A DNA stretch of 64,000 nt. It comes from CAHJXG01 sp964235485 (GTDB taxonomy: Bacteria > Pseudomonadota > Alphaproteobacteria > Acetobacterales > Acetobacteraceae). The stretch lies in the NCBI GenBank assembly GCA_964235485.1, contig CAXSAZ010000020.1:8714-72713 (forward strand), read 5' to 3'. The position numbers and the translations under genes are program-made. Positions 41,329-50,695 of the stretch are shown here, piece by piece. The notes beneath the pieces were generated by a model that did no database searches, was not told the DNA's origin, and saw only the letters and a program-made list of their open reading frames with translations. The stretch's first letter is position 1; each line of letters starts with the position of its first letter.

Positions 41329-43191
41329 ATGCTGCGCTGCCTGCTGTTCCTGCTGCTGTTCGCCGTGCCCGCACAGGCGCAAACAACGCGCAGCCATGCC
41401 ATCACCGTGCTCGGCACCCCCGCCTTGCCGCCGGATTTCCCCTATTTTCCCTACGTGAACTCGGATGCGCCCAAGGGGGGCGAGGCGGTGTTCGCGATGG
41501 TCGGCAGCTTTGACGGCTTCAACCCCTACATCCTGCGGGGCAATGCCGCCATCGGCACCGGGGCGTTGTGGCAGCCCGGCGTGGGCGGCACCGGCGCCGG
41601 GTCGGCGGGCGGCCATGTGTGGGAAACCCTGCTGGTCGGCTCGGCGGACGAGGTGGCGACCGGCTACGGCCACCTGGCCGAAACGGTTGAGATGCCCGCC
41701 GACCGCATGTGGATCGCCTTTGAACTGCGGCCGGAAGCACGCTTCTCCGACGGCACGCCCGTAACCGCGCGGGACGTAGCCTGGACGTTCAACACGCTGA
41801 TGGAGAAGGGGCGGCCCTCCATCCGCGTTTCCTATGCCGACGTGCAGGACGCGGTGGCGGAAAGCGAGCGCCGGGTGGTGTTCCACTTCAAGTCCAACCA
41901 GAACCGCGATTTGCCGCTGGCCGTCGGTGGGTTGCCGGTGCTGTCGGAGAAGTGGTGGTCCACCCGCGACTTCACCAAGCCGCTGACCGAGCCGCCCTTG
42001 GGCAGCGGGCCGTATCGCGTGGAGAAGTTCGAGCTGGGCCGTAGCGTGACCTATGCGCGCGATCCCAACTGGTGGGCGCGGGACCGGCCCACGGGGAAGG
42101 GGTTCCACAACTTCGACCGGGTGCGGATCGAGTATTTCCGTGATCCCACGGTGGCGTTTCAGGCGTTCAAGGCCGGGCAGATCGACTATCGGCAGGAGAA
42201 CATCTCGAAGGAATGGGCGACCGGCTACGATTTCCCCGCCGTGCGCGACGGGTTGGTGCGCCGGGACGAAATCCCGCACCGCCTGCCGGTCGGCATCCAG
42301 GGGTTCAGCATGAACTCGCGCCGCCCGATGTTCGCTGACGCCCGGGTGCGGGAAGCGATGGGCCAGGTGTTCGACTTCGAGTGGATGAACAAGAACCTGT
42401 TCTTCGGCGTTTATAACCGCACCCACAGCTATTTTGGCAACACGGCGCAGGAATCGACGGGCTTGCCGGACGCGGGCGAGCAGGCGCAGTTGGCGCCGTT
42501 CCGCGACAAGCTGCCGCCCCCCTTGTTCACCGAGCCGTTCCGGATGCCTGAGACCGATGGCTCCGGCAACAACCGCGAGGGGTTGCGCCGGGCTTTGGCG
42601 CTGCTGAAAGAGGCCGGGTGGACGATCAAGGATCGCAAGCTGGTGGACGGCAGCGGCAAGCAGATGGCGTTCACCATTTTGCTTCATGATCCCACCCTGG
42701 AAAAGGTGGCGCTGCCGTATCAGCAATGGCTGCAGCGCCTGGGCATCGAGGTCGGCATCCGCACGGTGGACAGCGCGCAATACGAGCGGCTGACGGACGA
42801 CTACGATTTCGACATGACGACTATGATCTATCCTGGGTCCGACCTGCCGGGGAACGAGCTGCGGGACGAGTTCTCCTGCATCGGCGCCAAGACGCCGGGG
42901 GGCAGCAACCTGTCCGGCGTGTGCGACCCGGCGGTGGACGCGCTGATCGAGAAGGCCATTGCGGCGCAGGACCGCGAAACGTTGGCAACCGCCGGGCGGG
43001 CGCTGGACCGGGTGCTGCTACGCGGCTGGTATATGGTGCCGAACTGGCACAACGAGCGGTTCAACGTCGCGACCTGGAACCGCTTTGGGCGGCCAACGCA
43101 GCCGATCCGCGACGGCTTCGTGCTGGACAGTTGGTGGATCGACCCGAACCTGTCCGCCCGGGCCGAAACGGCGCGCAAACCAGTGAACTGA
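41329..43191 (+). CDS. yejA: Periplasmic binding protein of the YejABEF peptide importer
   Basis: A 620-aa family-5 solute-binding protein with a signal peptide (LLFLLLFAVPAQAQ). Yej-type wording is clear: LPPDFPYFPYVNSDAPKGGE, FDGFNPYILRG, and YFGNTAQESTGLPD. YejABEF imports oligopeptides and microcin C-like compounds. A GGAGG site precedes the ATG. It is first of a five-gene group, with a 157-bp gap holding a palindromic repeat before yejB. Confidence 0.92.
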   Translation: MLRCLLFLLLFAVPAQAQTTRSHAITVLGTPALPPDFPYFPYVNSDAPKGGEAVFAMVGSFDGFNPYILRGNAAIGTGALWQPGVGGTGAGSAGGHVWETLLVGSADEVATGYGHLAETVEMPADRMWIAFELRPEARFSDGTPVTARDVAWTFNTLMEKGRPSIRVSYADVQDAVAESERRVVFHFKSNQNRDLPLAVGGLPVLSEKWWSTRDFTKPLTEPPLGSGPYRVEKFELGRSVTYARDPNWWARDRPTGKGFHNFDRVRIEYFRDPTVAFQAFKAGQIDYRQENISKEWATGYDFPAVRDGLVRRDEIPHRLPVGIQGFSMNSRRPMFADARVREAMGQVFDFEWMNKNLFFGVYNRTHSYFGNTAQESTGLPDAGEQAQLAPFRDKLPPPLFTEPFRMPETDGSGNNREGLRRALALLKEAGWTIKDRKLVDGSGKQMAFTILLHDPTLEKVALPYQQWLQRLGIEVGIRTVDSAQYERLTDDYDFDMTTMIYPGSDLPGNELRDEFSCIGAKTPGGSNLSGVCDPAVDALIEKAIAAQDRETLATAGRALDRVLLRGWYMVPNWHNERFNVATWNRFGRPTQPIRDGFVLDSWWIDPNLSARAETARKPVN

Positions 43192-43234
43192 GCAACGTCG
43201 TGCAGGTTGGAGGGCACATGCTCAGCACCGTCCC

Positions 43235-43304
43235 GCGAATAAGCGGAGCGCCATCCGCCTCCCGGTGGCGCCGCCCGGTGGCGCATGGCGCTTCGCTTAT
43301 GCGC
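43235..43304. repeat. Palindromic repeat between yejA and yejB
   Basis: The arms GCGAATAAGCGGAGCGCCAT (43235-43254) and ATGGCGCTTCGCTTATGCGC (about 43284-43303) are complementary with two mismatches. A GC-rich inner section contains two GGTGGCGC repeats. The following TTACCCATCCGGG resembles the flanks of the other repeats. It may modulate expression of receptor versus permease genes. Confidence 0.6.
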
Positions 43305-43348
43305 CTTACCCATCCGGGTTGGCCCACGCTGCGAAAGGCTGTTTAGGA

Positions 43349-44410
43349 TTGGCGAACTACCTGCTGCGCCGGCTGCTGCTGCTGCTGCCTACGCTGCTGG
43401 GCATCATCGCCATCAACTTCGCCGTGGTGCAGTTCGCGCCGGGCGGTCCGGTGGAGCAGGCCATCGCGGAGGCGCGCGGGCGCGGCGGCGACGCGACGGC
43501 GCGCATCACCGGCGCCACCAGCGACAGCGGCGCGTATCGCGGCGCCCGCGGCCTGGACGCCCGGCAGATCGAGGAACTGAAGCGGCAGTTCGGCTTCGAC
43601 AAGCCGGCGGGCGAGCGGTTCCTGTCCATGCTGGGCGGCTATCTCAGCTTCGACTTCGGGCGCAGCTTCTTCCGGGACCAGACGGTGGTGGCGCTGATCG
43701 GGCAGAAGATGCCGGTGAGCATCTCGTTGGGCCTATGGTCCACCCTGCTGATCTACCTCATCAGCATCCCGCTCGGCATCAAGAAGGCGGTGCGGGACGG
43801 CAGCCGGTTCGACGTGGCGAGCAGCGCGGTGGTGCTGGTGGGCTACGCGGTGCCGGGCTTCCTGTTCGCGATCCTGCTCGTCGTGCTGTTTGCGGGAGGC
43901 AGCTTCCTGCAAATCTTTCCGTTGCGCGGGTTGACCAGCGCGGGATCGGGGGAGTGGTCTTGGCCGGCGCGGGTGGCGGATTATGCCTGGCACATGGTGC
44001 TGCCGACGGTGGCGCTGGTCGCGGGCGGGTTCGCGGGGCTGACGATCTTAACGAAGAACTGTTTTCTCGATGAAATCCGCAAGCAGTACGTCGTGACCGC
44101 CCGGGCCAAGGGGGCGGGGGAGCAGCGGGTGCTGTACGGCCATGTGTTCCGCAACGCCATGCTGCTGATCGTGGCCGGGTTCCCCGCGGCGTTCATCGGC
44201 ATCCTGTTCAGCTCGGCGCTCTTGGTGGAGATCGTGTTCTCCTTGGACGGGCTGGGCCTGCTGGGGTTCGAGAGCGCGATCCGCCGCGACTACCCCGTGA
44301 TGTTCGGCACGCTGTATATCTTCACGCTGTTCGGCCTGGTGCTGCAGATCGTGGGCGATGTGCTCTACACAATGGTCGATCCCCGCATCGACTTCGAGGC
44401 CCGCCGGTGA
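43349..44410 (+). CDS. yejB: YejB permease of the peptide importer
   Basis: A 353-aa inner-membrane permease. It starts ANYLLRRLLLLLPTLLGI, has the long periplasmic section typical of YejB before GGYLSFDFGRSFFRDQTV, and the cytoplasmic loop ARAKGAGEQRVLYGHVFRNA. TTG at 43349 with AGGA upstream is the best start; no ATG lies near. It overlaps yejE (GTGA). Confidence 0.92.
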   Translation: MANYLLRRLLLLLPTLLGIIAINFAVVQFAPGGPVEQAIAEARGRGGDATARITGATSDSGAYRGARGLDARQIEELKRQFGFDKPAGERFLSMLGGYLSFDFGRSFFRDQTVVALIGQKMPVSISLGLWSTLLIYLISIPLGIKKAVRDGSRFDVASSAVVLVGYAVPGFLFAILLVVLFAGGSFLQIFPLRGLTSAGSGEWSWPARVADYAWHMVLPTVALVAGGFAGLTILTKNCFLDEIRKQYVVTARAKGAGEQRVLYGHVFRNAMLLIVAGFPAAFIGILFSSALLVEIVFSLDGLGLLGFESAIRRDYPVMFGTLYIFTLFGLVLQIVGDVLYTMVDPRIDFEARR

Positions 44411-45441
44411 CGCCCATGACCATGACGCCCATTACCCGGCGGCGGCTCGCGATTTTCCGCGCCCACCGCCGCGGCGCGTGGTCGCTCCTGATCTTCGCCA
44501 CCCTGTTCCTGCTGTGCCTGTTCGCCGAGTTCCTGGCCAATGACCGCCCGCTGCTGATCCGCTTCAACGACCAGTTCTACGTGCCGGTGCTGCGCGACTA
44601 CAGCGAGGACACGTTCGGCGACGACTTCCTGCCGACGGAGGCCGACTACACCGACCCGCAGCTTGCCGCTGCCATCAACGCGCATGGCTGGATGCTCTGG
44701 CCTGCCGTCCCGTTCCGCTACGATACCGTCATCAAGAACTTGCCCGTCCCCGCCCCGGCGCCGCCCTCCCTTCGCAACCTGCTGGGCACCGACGACCAGG
44801 CGCGGGACGTGCTGGCCCGGGTGATCTACGGCTTCCGGCTGTCGGTGCTGTTCGGCTTCACGCTGACGGCCGTGTCCTCCGTGGTCGGCATCGCGGCCGG
44901 GGCGGTGCAGGGCTTCTACGGCGGGCTGACCGACCTGCTGTTCCAGCGGTTCATCGAGGTGTGGTCCGGGATGCCGCAGCTTTACCTGCTGATCATCCTC
45001 GGCAGCATCGTGACGCCGACCTTCTGGACCTTGCTGCTGTTCCTGCTCGCCTTTTCCTGGATGGCGCTGACGGGCGTGGTGCGGGCGGAGTTCCTGCGCG
45101 GGCGCAACCTCGATTACGTGCGGGCGGCGCAGGCGCTGGGGGTGTCGAACGGGGCCATCATGGCACGGCACATCCTGCCGAACGCGCTAGTGGCGACGCT
45201 GAGCTTCCTGCCCTTCACTTTGTCCGGCTCGGTGACGATACTATCCACCCTCGACTTCCTCGGCTTCGGCCTGCCGCCCGGCTCGCCGTCGTTGGGCGAG
45301 TTGGTGGCGCAGGGCAAGAACAACCTGCAGGCGCCCTGGCTCGGCGTGACCGCCTTTGTCGTGCTTGGCGGGATGCTGACGCTGCTGATCTTCGTCGGCG
45401 AGGCGGTGCGCGACGCCTTTGACCCGCGCAAGCAGCCCTGA
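44407..45441 (+). CDS. yejE: YejE permease of the peptide importer
   Basis: A 344-aa permease partner of YejB, with YejE-specific wording FAEFLANDRPLLIRFNDQFY and LLGTDDQARDVLARVIYGFR, and the cytoplasmic loop VRAAQALGVSNGAIMARHIL. GTG at 44407 overlaps the upstream stop; ATG at 44416 is an alternative. It overlaps yejF by one base (TGATG). Confidence 0.92.
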   Translation: MTPMTMTPITRRRLAIFRAHRRGAWSLLIFATLFLLCLFAEFLANDRPLLIRFNDQFYVPVLRDYSEDTFGDDFLPTEADYTDPQLAAAINAHGWMLWPAVPFRYDTVIKNLPVPAPAPPSLRNLLGTDDQARDVLARVIYGFRLSVLFGFTLTAVSSVVGIAAGAVQGFYGGLTDLLFQRFIEVWSGMPQLYLLIILGSIVTPTFWTLLLFLLAFSWMALTGVVRAEFLRGRNLDYVRAAQALGVSNGAIMARHILPNALVATLSFLPFTLSGSVTILSTLDFLGFGLPPGSPSLGELVAQGKNNLQAPWLGVTAFVVLGGMLTLLIFVGEAVRDAFDPRKQP

Positions 45442-47036
45442 TGCTGGACGTGCGGGACCTGTCGGTGGCGTTCGGCCCGCGGCGGGTGGTGGACGGGGTG
45501 AGCTTCACGCTCAGCCAGGGCGAGACCCTGGCGTTGGTCGGGGAAAGCGGGTCCGGCAAGTCGCTGACCGCGCTGTCGATCCTGCAACTGCTGCCGCCGG
45601 GGGCGGGCTGCACGGGCGCGGTCACGCTGGATGGGAGGTCCATGCTGGACGCGCCGCCCGCGGTGCTGCAGGCCGTGCGCGGCGACACGGCCGGGATCGT
45701 GTTCCAGGAGCCGATGACCAGCCTGAACCCGCTGCACAGCATCGGCCGCCAGGTGGCGGAGGCGAGGGCGCTGCATGGCCGCAAGCCAGCCCGCGGCGCC
45801 GTCGCCGAACTGCTGCGGCGGGTGGGCTTCCCCGACGCTGACGACCGGCTGCAGGCCTTCCCGCACCAGCTCAGCGGCGGGCAACGGCAGCGGGTGATGA
45901 TCGCCATGGCGCTGGCGAACGACCCGAAGCTGCTGATCGCGGACGAGCCGACCACGGCGCTGGATGTCACGATCCAGGCCGGCATCCTGGACCTTTTGGC
46001 GCGGGAAAAGGCGGCGCGCGGGCTGGCCTTGCTGCTGATCAGCCATGACCTGAACGTGGTGCGGCGGGTCGCCGACCGGGTGTGCGTGATGAAGGACGGG
46101 CGCATCGTGGAAAGCGGGCGGGTGGCCGAGGTGTTCCGCGCGCCGCGGCATCCCTACACCCGCATGTTGATCGCAGCCGAGCCGAGCGGCCGGCCCGCCC
46201 CGGTGCCGGCCGGGGCGCCCGTGCTTGCGGAGGCCGAGGAGTTGCGCGTCGTGTTCCCGGTGCGCCGCGGCCTGTTGCGCCGGGTGGTGGGCGAGGTGCG
46301 CGCGGTGGACGGGGTGAGCCTGCGGGTCCGCGAAGGGGAAACGCTGGGCCTGGTGGGGGAAAGCGGGTCCGGCAAGAGCACCATTGGGCTGGCGCTGCTG
46401 CGGATGCAGGCGGCGACGGGCCGGGTGATGTTCGCCGGGCAGGACATCTCGGCGCTGCCGCAATCCCGGCTGCGCCCGCTGCGCCGGACCATGCAGATCG
46501 TGTTCCAGGACCCCTATGGCAGCCTGTCGCCACGCATGAGCATGGGGGAGATCGTCGCCGAGGGCCTGCGCGTGCACGAACCTCGGCTGGGGCGGCGCGA
46601 GCGCGCGGCCCGGGTCGCGGCGGCGTTGCAGGAAGTGGGGCTGCCCGCCGACGCGGCGGGGCGCTACCCGCACGAGTTCAGCGGCGGCCAGCGTCAGCGC
46701 GTCGCCATCGCCCGCGCGGTGGTGTTGACCCCGCGCCTCCTGGTGCTGGACGAGCCGACCAGCGCGCTGGACCGCTCGGTGCAGGCGCAGATCGTGGACC
46801 TGCTGCGGACTCTGCAGGCCCGGCACGGCCTGGCTTACCTGTTCATCAGCCATGACCTGGCGGTGGTGCGGGCGCTGGCGCATCGCGTCGTTGTGCTACG
46901 CGCCGGGCGCGTGGTGGAGGAAGGCCCGGCGGATGCGCTGTTCGCCAGCCCGCGCGACCCTTATACCATGGCTCTGATGGCGGCGGCGTTCCCCGCGCCG
47001 TCGCACGAAATCTCGGAAACGGAAGAAGCTCGATGA
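45441..47036 (+). CDS. yejF: YejF duplicated ATPase of the peptide importer
   Basis: A 531-aa protein with two complete nucleotide-binding domains. The first has Walker A GESGSGKSL, signature LSGGQRQRVMIA and DEPTTALDV. The second has GESGSGKST, FSGGQRQRVAIA and DEPTSALDR. It powers YejABE. Its last four bases overlap the start of an exported superoxide dismutase gene, an unusual coupling. Confidence 0.93.
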   Translation: MLDVRDLSVAFGPRRVVDGVSFTLSQGETLALVGESGSGKSLTALSILQLLPPGAGCTGAVTLDGRSMLDAPPAVLQAVRGDTAGIVFQEPMTSLNPLHSIGRQVAEARALHGRKPARGAVAELLRRVGFPDADDRLQAFPHQLSGGQRQRVMIAMALANDPKLLIADEPTTALDVTIQAGILDLLAREKAARGLALLLISHDLNVVRRVADRVCVMKDGRIVESGRVAEVFRAPRHPYTRMLIAAEPSGRPAPVPAGAPVLAEAEELRVVFPVRRGLLRRVVGEVRAVDGVSLRVREGETLGLVGESGSGKSTIGLALLRMQAATGRVMFAGQDISALPQSRLRPLRRTMQIVFQDPYGSLSPRMSMGEIVAEGLRVHEPRLGRRERAARVAAALQEVGLPADAAGRYPHEFSGGQRQRVAIARAVVLTPRLLVLDEPTSALDRSVQAQIVDLLRTLQARHGLAYLFISHDLAVVRALAHRVVVLRAGRVVEEGPADALFASPRDPYTMALMAAAFPAPSHEISETEEAR

Positions 47037-47755
47037 CGACAACACGCCGCACCGTTCTTGGCGCCGCCGGCCTCGCGGCGGTGGCGGCCCCGCGCGCCTT
47101 TGCCCAAGCCGTGTCCGGCGCGGCGCCGGGTCCGTTCATGCTGCCGCCGCTGCCCTACGCGCCGGAGGCCAATGAGCCGCATATCGACGCGGAAACGATG
47201 CTGCTGCACCACGACAAGCACCATGCCGCGTATGTGGCGGCGCTGAACGGCGCGGCGAAGGACGACCCCGCTTTGGGCAGCAGGCCGCTGTATGAGTTGC
47301 TGGCGCGGCTGGGTGAACTGCCGGAGGCCGTGCGCGCGACGGTGCGCAACAACGGCGGCGGCCATGCCAACCACACCATGTTCTGGCAGGTGATGGGCGG
47401 ACGTGGCGGCCAGCCCTCCGGGGCTTTGTTGGCGGCGGTGAACCGCGACCTGGGCGGCATGGAAGCGATGCGGACGGCGTTCAACCGCATGGGGCTAAGC
47501 CAGTTCGGCTCGGGCTGGGTGTTCGTGACGGTGGAGCCTTCGGGCAAGCTGGGCCTGACCGCGCGCCCCAACCAGGACACGCCGTTGATGGAGCGGGGCC
47601 AGGTGCTGCTGGGCAACGACGTGTGGGAGCACGCCTATTACCTGAAGTACCGGAACCGCCGGGCGGACTACCTGGCGGCGTGGTGGAATGTGGTGAACTG
47701 GGACGCCGTTGCCGCCCGTTATGACCGGGCGCGCGCCGGGACGCTTACGATTTGA
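47033..47755 (+). CDS. Exported superoxide dismutase, Mn-type sequence
   Basis: A 240-aa enzyme converting superoxide to oxygen and hydrogen peroxide. The N-terminus TTRRTVLGAAGLAAVAAPRA is a twin-arginine signal, so it should fold in the cytoplasm with its metal and work in the periplasm. Metal ligands are the His in LHHDKHHAAYV, the His in GGHANHTMFW, and Asp and His in NDVWEHAYY. The GGHANH wording and NQD in RPNQDTPL favour Mn over Fe. The start overlaps the yejF stop (ATGA). Confidence 0.9.
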   Translation: MTTTRRTVLGAAGLAAVAAPRAFAQAVSGAAPGPFMLPPLPYAPEANEPHIDAETMLLHHDKHHAAYVAALNGAAKDDPALGSRPLYELLARLGELPEAVRATVRNNGGGHANHTMFWQVMGGRGGQPSGALLAAVNRDLGGMEAMRTAFNRMGLSQFGSGWVFVTVEPSGKLGLTARPNQDTPLMERGQVLLGNDVWEHAYYLKYRNRRADYLAAWWNVVNWDAVAARYDRARAGTLTI

Positions 47756-47778
47756 TCATCGTATAATAACCGCAAGCG

Positions 47779-47806
47779 GCGGGCGCCCCCCATCGAGGGC
47801 GCCCGC
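47779..47806. terminator. Bidirectional terminator between superoxide dismutase and ohr
   Basis: GCGGGCGCCC (47779-47788) and GGGCGCCCGC (47797-47806) form a perfect 10-bp stem with an eight-base loop between two convergent genes. AT-rich flanks (ATAATAA to the left, TTTAAAGG to the right) make it usable from both directions. Confidence 0.75.
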
Positions 47807-47813
47807 CCGGCGT

Positions 47814-48239
47814 TTAAAGGACCTTGAGGCGCACCGGGACGTTGTTCCGGGTGGCGTTGGAATACGGGCAAACCTGATGGGCCTTGTCCACCAGCGCCTC
47901 CGCTTCCGCCCGGTCCAGACCCGGCAGCGAGATGTCCAGCTCGATATCGAGGCCGAAACCGCCCTCTGAACGCGGGCCGATCCCGACCGTGGCGTTCACG
48001 GTCGTGTCGGGGGGCACCTTCGGGCCGCCCTGGGACGAGACGAACTTCATCGCGCCCAGGAAGCACGCGCTGTAGCCGGCCGCGAACAGTTGCTCCGGGT
48101 TGTTGCCCTCGCCGCCGCCGCCGCCCAACTCCTTGGGGGTGGCCAGCTTCACATCGAGCGCGCCGTCCGCGGTGGCGGCGTGGCCGTCGCGCCCGCCGGT
48201 CGCCGTGGCGGAGGTTGTGTAAAGCACATTCACTGACAT
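47814..48239 (-). CDS. ohr: Organic hydroperoxide resistance protein (Ohr)
   Basis: A 141-aa thiol peroxidase of the OsmC/Ohr fold that reduces organic and fatty-acid hydroperoxides with lipoylated partners. Both catalytic cysteines are present: YSACFLGAMKF and VCPYSNATRNN, and the start VNVLYTTSATATGGRDGHA is typical. AAGGGA lies before the ATG. No ohrR regulator is adjacent. Together with the exported dismutase and the catalase relic it marks a peroxide-defence patch. Confidence 0.93.
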   Translation of the reverse strand: MSVNVLYTTSATATGGRDGHAATADGALDVKLATPKELGGGGGEGNNPEQLFAAGYSACFLGAMKFVSSQGGPKVPPDTTVNATVGIGPRSEGGFGLDIELDISLPGLDRAEAEALVDKAHQVCPYSNATRNNVPVRLKVL

Positions 48240-48762
48240 CGTATATCCCTTACGGTCCCAATCGGTCGCGCGACGCGGCGAGACCGAAGCCAAGTTGAGG
48301 AGCCGGTGCGATCCGGCCCCAAGTCGCTGCTACTCCGCGGCCTGAGCCACGGCAAGGGTCGGCTTCCACGGTGCTGGCACAGGGTCGGAGTTGGCCGGCC
48401 GCTTGGCGCGGGCCGCCGCCGGCACCCCGCCCATTGCCCTTGTTGATGACGCTGAACGTGTGGCTGCCATAGCCGTTCCTGAAACGGCAACCCTGGGGCA
48501 AGCCGCGGTCGCTGGACAGGGTGGCGATCCGGCGCAGGCTTTCCGGGCTGAGCGGCCAGGGGTTCCGCAGCGCGGCGGCCGAGTGCGTGTTGGCTTCCAA
48601 GTGCGATGGGTCCGGAAACTTGACGGGACTGCGCACGAAAAACACGGGATGTTGTTGCCCGTCATGCCTCCGTTGCCCATCCTGCTTGGATCGGCACCGC
48701 CGCCCTTAGCAAGTGCCGGCATCCATGCAATATCCCGTGCTTCACCGTGTGAGAGACAAACA
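48240..48762. other. 523-bp gap containing the catalase relic
   Basis: Apart from the catalase fragment and the ribosome site of ohr at its left edge, the stretch holds no recognisable gene or RNA. The part 48240-48429 is GC-rich and non-coding in appearance. Confidence 0.6.
48430..48672 (-). pseudogene. Internal fragment of a heme catalase gene
   Basis: On the minus strand about 80 codons read as the catalase region after the distal Asn: GNNIPVFFVRSPVKFPDPSH, LSPESLRRIATLSSDRGLP, and RNGYGSHTFSVINKGN. An intact clade-type catalase has 480 or more residues; here the heme-proximal Tyr region and the distal His region are both missing. Similarity stops on each side, so this is a relic. The tail past 48430 runs into unrelated sequence. 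Confidence 0.82.
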
Positions 48763-49236
48763 TTGCAGTACGCCCGGGAAACCGTCGCCGAGTATCCGCG
48801 CCCGCCGCGGCTGGAGCCTGCGCGCCGCCGGGTGCGGATCGTGTTCGCCGGCCAGACCATTCTCGACACCACGGCGGCGTGGCGCGTGCTGGAAACCTAT
48901 CATCCTCCAGGATTCTACCTGCCGACCGCCGCATTCACCCCAGGCGTGCTGATGAAGACGGCGCGGACCAGCTTCTGCGAATGGAAGGGGTTGGCGTGCT
49001 ACTACAGCATCAAGGCTGGCGGGCGTGTCGCCACGGATGCCGCTTGGGGCTACCCGGACCCCTCGCCGGGCTTCCTGCCGATCCGCGACCATGTGGCCGT
49101 TTATGCCGGCGCGATGGATGCCTGCTTTGTTGATGATGAGCGCGTGACCCCGCAGGAGGGCGGCTTCTACGGCGGCTGGATCACGTCCGAGTTGGTTGGG
49201 CCGTTCAAGGGTGGGCCGGGAACGCTGTTCTGGTAA
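48763..49236 (+). CDS. DUF427-domain protein
   Basis: A 157-aa member of the DUF427 (nucleotidyltransferase-like name, no proven activity) family. The diagnostic stretch is YPRPPRLEPARRRVRIVFAG, then LETYHPPGFYLP and SFCEWKGLACYYSI. I start it at TTG 48763, just before the conserved part; no good ATG or ribosome site is close, and the frame is open upstream through relic DNA. Its function is unknown. Confidence 0.78.
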   Translation: MQYARETVAEYPRPPRLEPARRRVRIVFAGQTILDTTAAWRVLETYHPPGFYLPTAAFTPGVLMKTARTSFCEWKGLACYYSIKAGGRVATDAAWGYPDPSPGFLPIRDHVAVYAGAMDACFVDDERVTPQEGGFYGGWITSELVGPFKGGPGTLFW

Positions 49237-49303
49237 GACCTGGGCGACACCCACTTGAGGCCCTGCTTTCTGTGCGGGGCTGATCCTTCAAAGGAAACCT
49301 GTT

Positions 49304-50695
49304 TTGGACGGCACCGGCCCTCTGCCGCGCGGACGCGCCGCCAGCCTCGCCCGCCACGCGGCCGACACGATGCGCCTGGCCAGCCCGCTGGCCATTGCGC
49401 AGTTGGCGCAGATGGCGATGGGCATCACCGATGCCGTGATGCTGGGCAGCTTGGGAGGCGACGCGCTGGCTGCGGGCGGCCTCGGCGAGAGCCTGTTCAT
49501 CACGGTGTGCGTGGTGCTGCAGGGCGTGATGACGGCGCTGGCCGTGCTGGTCTCCCAGGCGCGCGGGGCCGGGCACGATGCGCAGGTGCCCGGCCTGTAT
49601 TGGACCGGCGTGCTGCTGGCGCTGCTGCTGGTCGTGCCCGGCTTCGCGTTATTCAGCATGGCTGAGCCGCTGCTGCTGGCAGTGGGCGAGCCGGCGGCGC
49701 TGGCGCACGACGCCGGCGTTTTCGTGGGCACTCTTCGCTGGGCCACGCCCGGCGCGTTGCTGGGAATGGGCCTGATGCGCGCTTTCCTGCCGGCCATCGA
49801 CCGGGGCGGGATGATGCTGGGGGTTTCTCTTGCCTCCGCCGTGGTCAACGGCGCGCTCTGCTACGGCTTTGTCCATGGAGCCTGGGGCTTGCCCGCGCTG
49901 GGCCTGCGCGGGCCGGCGCTGGCCACGGCGATATCGTTGACGGCGGGGGCCGTTGCCCTGCTGGTGTTGCTGCATGGCCGCCCGGGGTTGCGGCGCTTCG
50001 TTGCGTGGCAGCGCCCCCATTTTCCCCTGCTTGGCGCCATGCTGCGGCTCGGCGTTCCCGTCAGTGCGACCTTTGCCGTCGAGACCGGGTTGTTCTTCGC
50101 CATCGCGCTGCTGATCGGGCAACTGGGTTCGGTGCCGTTGGCGGCGCAGCAGGTCGCTTTGAACATCCTGTCGGTCGCGTTCATGGTGCCGCTCGCGATT
50201 GCCCAGGCGGCAAACGTCCGGGTCGGCCGGTGCGTCGGCGCGGGCGATCAACCCGGCGCACGCCGGGCGGGGCTGGTCGCCATCGGCCTGGGCGCCGCGT
50301 TCGAGGGCGTGGCGGCGTTGCTGCTGCTTGCGGCGCCGGGCGCCGTGGTTGGTCTTTACCTTGACCCGGCGCTGCCGGGGAGCGCCGAGGCGTTTGCCAT
50401 CGCGACCGGGTTGCTGAGCGTCGTGGTCGTGTTCCAAGTGGCCGACGGCGTGCAGTGCGTCGCTGGCGGCGCTTTGCGCGGGCTGGGGGACACGCGCGTG
50501 CCTTTTGTTCTCGCGGCGACGGCTTATTGGGGCGTCGGCTTCCCGGCTGCGTGGTTTTTGACGCTGCGCGCTGGCTGGGGCGTGGAGGGGGCTTGGTGGG
50601 GCCTGGCCGCGGGTTTGATCGCCGTCGCGACGCTGCTGACCTGGCGCTTCCTGCGGCGTACCCGCCTCATGCCGGAGCACGCTCTCCAGCCCTGA
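49304..50695 (+). CDS. MATE-family efflux transporter (NorM-like)
   Basis: A 463-aa membrane antiporter with twelve predicted spans. MATE wording is clear: LASPLAIAQLAQMAMGITDA, VMLGSLGGDALAAGGLG, and in the second half VSATFAVETGLFFAIALLIG and FQVADGVQCVAGGALRGLGD. It expels cationic drugs or metabolites in exchange for protons or sodium. TTG at 49304 with AAAGGA upstream is the likely start; ATG at 49370 is an alternative. Confidence 0.9.
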   Translation: MDGTGPLPRGRAASLARHAADTMRLASPLAIAQLAQMAMGITDAVMLGSLGGDALAAGGLGESLFITVCVVLQGVMTALAVLVSQARGAGHDAQVPGLYWTGVLLALLLVVPGFALFSMAEPLLLAVGEPAALAHDAGVFVGTLRWATPGALLGMGLMRAFLPAIDRGGMMLGVSLASAVVNGALCYGFVHGAWGLPALGLRGPALATAISLTAGAVALLVLLHGRPGLRRFVAWQRPHFPLLGAMLRLGVPVSATFAVETGLFFAIALLIGQLGSVPLAAQQVALNILSVAFMVPLAIAQAANVRVGRCVGAGDQPGARRAGLVAIGLGAAFEGVAALLLLAAPGAVVGLYLDPALPGSAEAFAIATGLLSVVVVFQVADGVQCVAGGALRGLGDTRVPFVLAATAYWGVGFPAAWFLTLRAGWGVEGAWWGLAAGLIAVATLLTWRFLRRTRLMPEHALQP

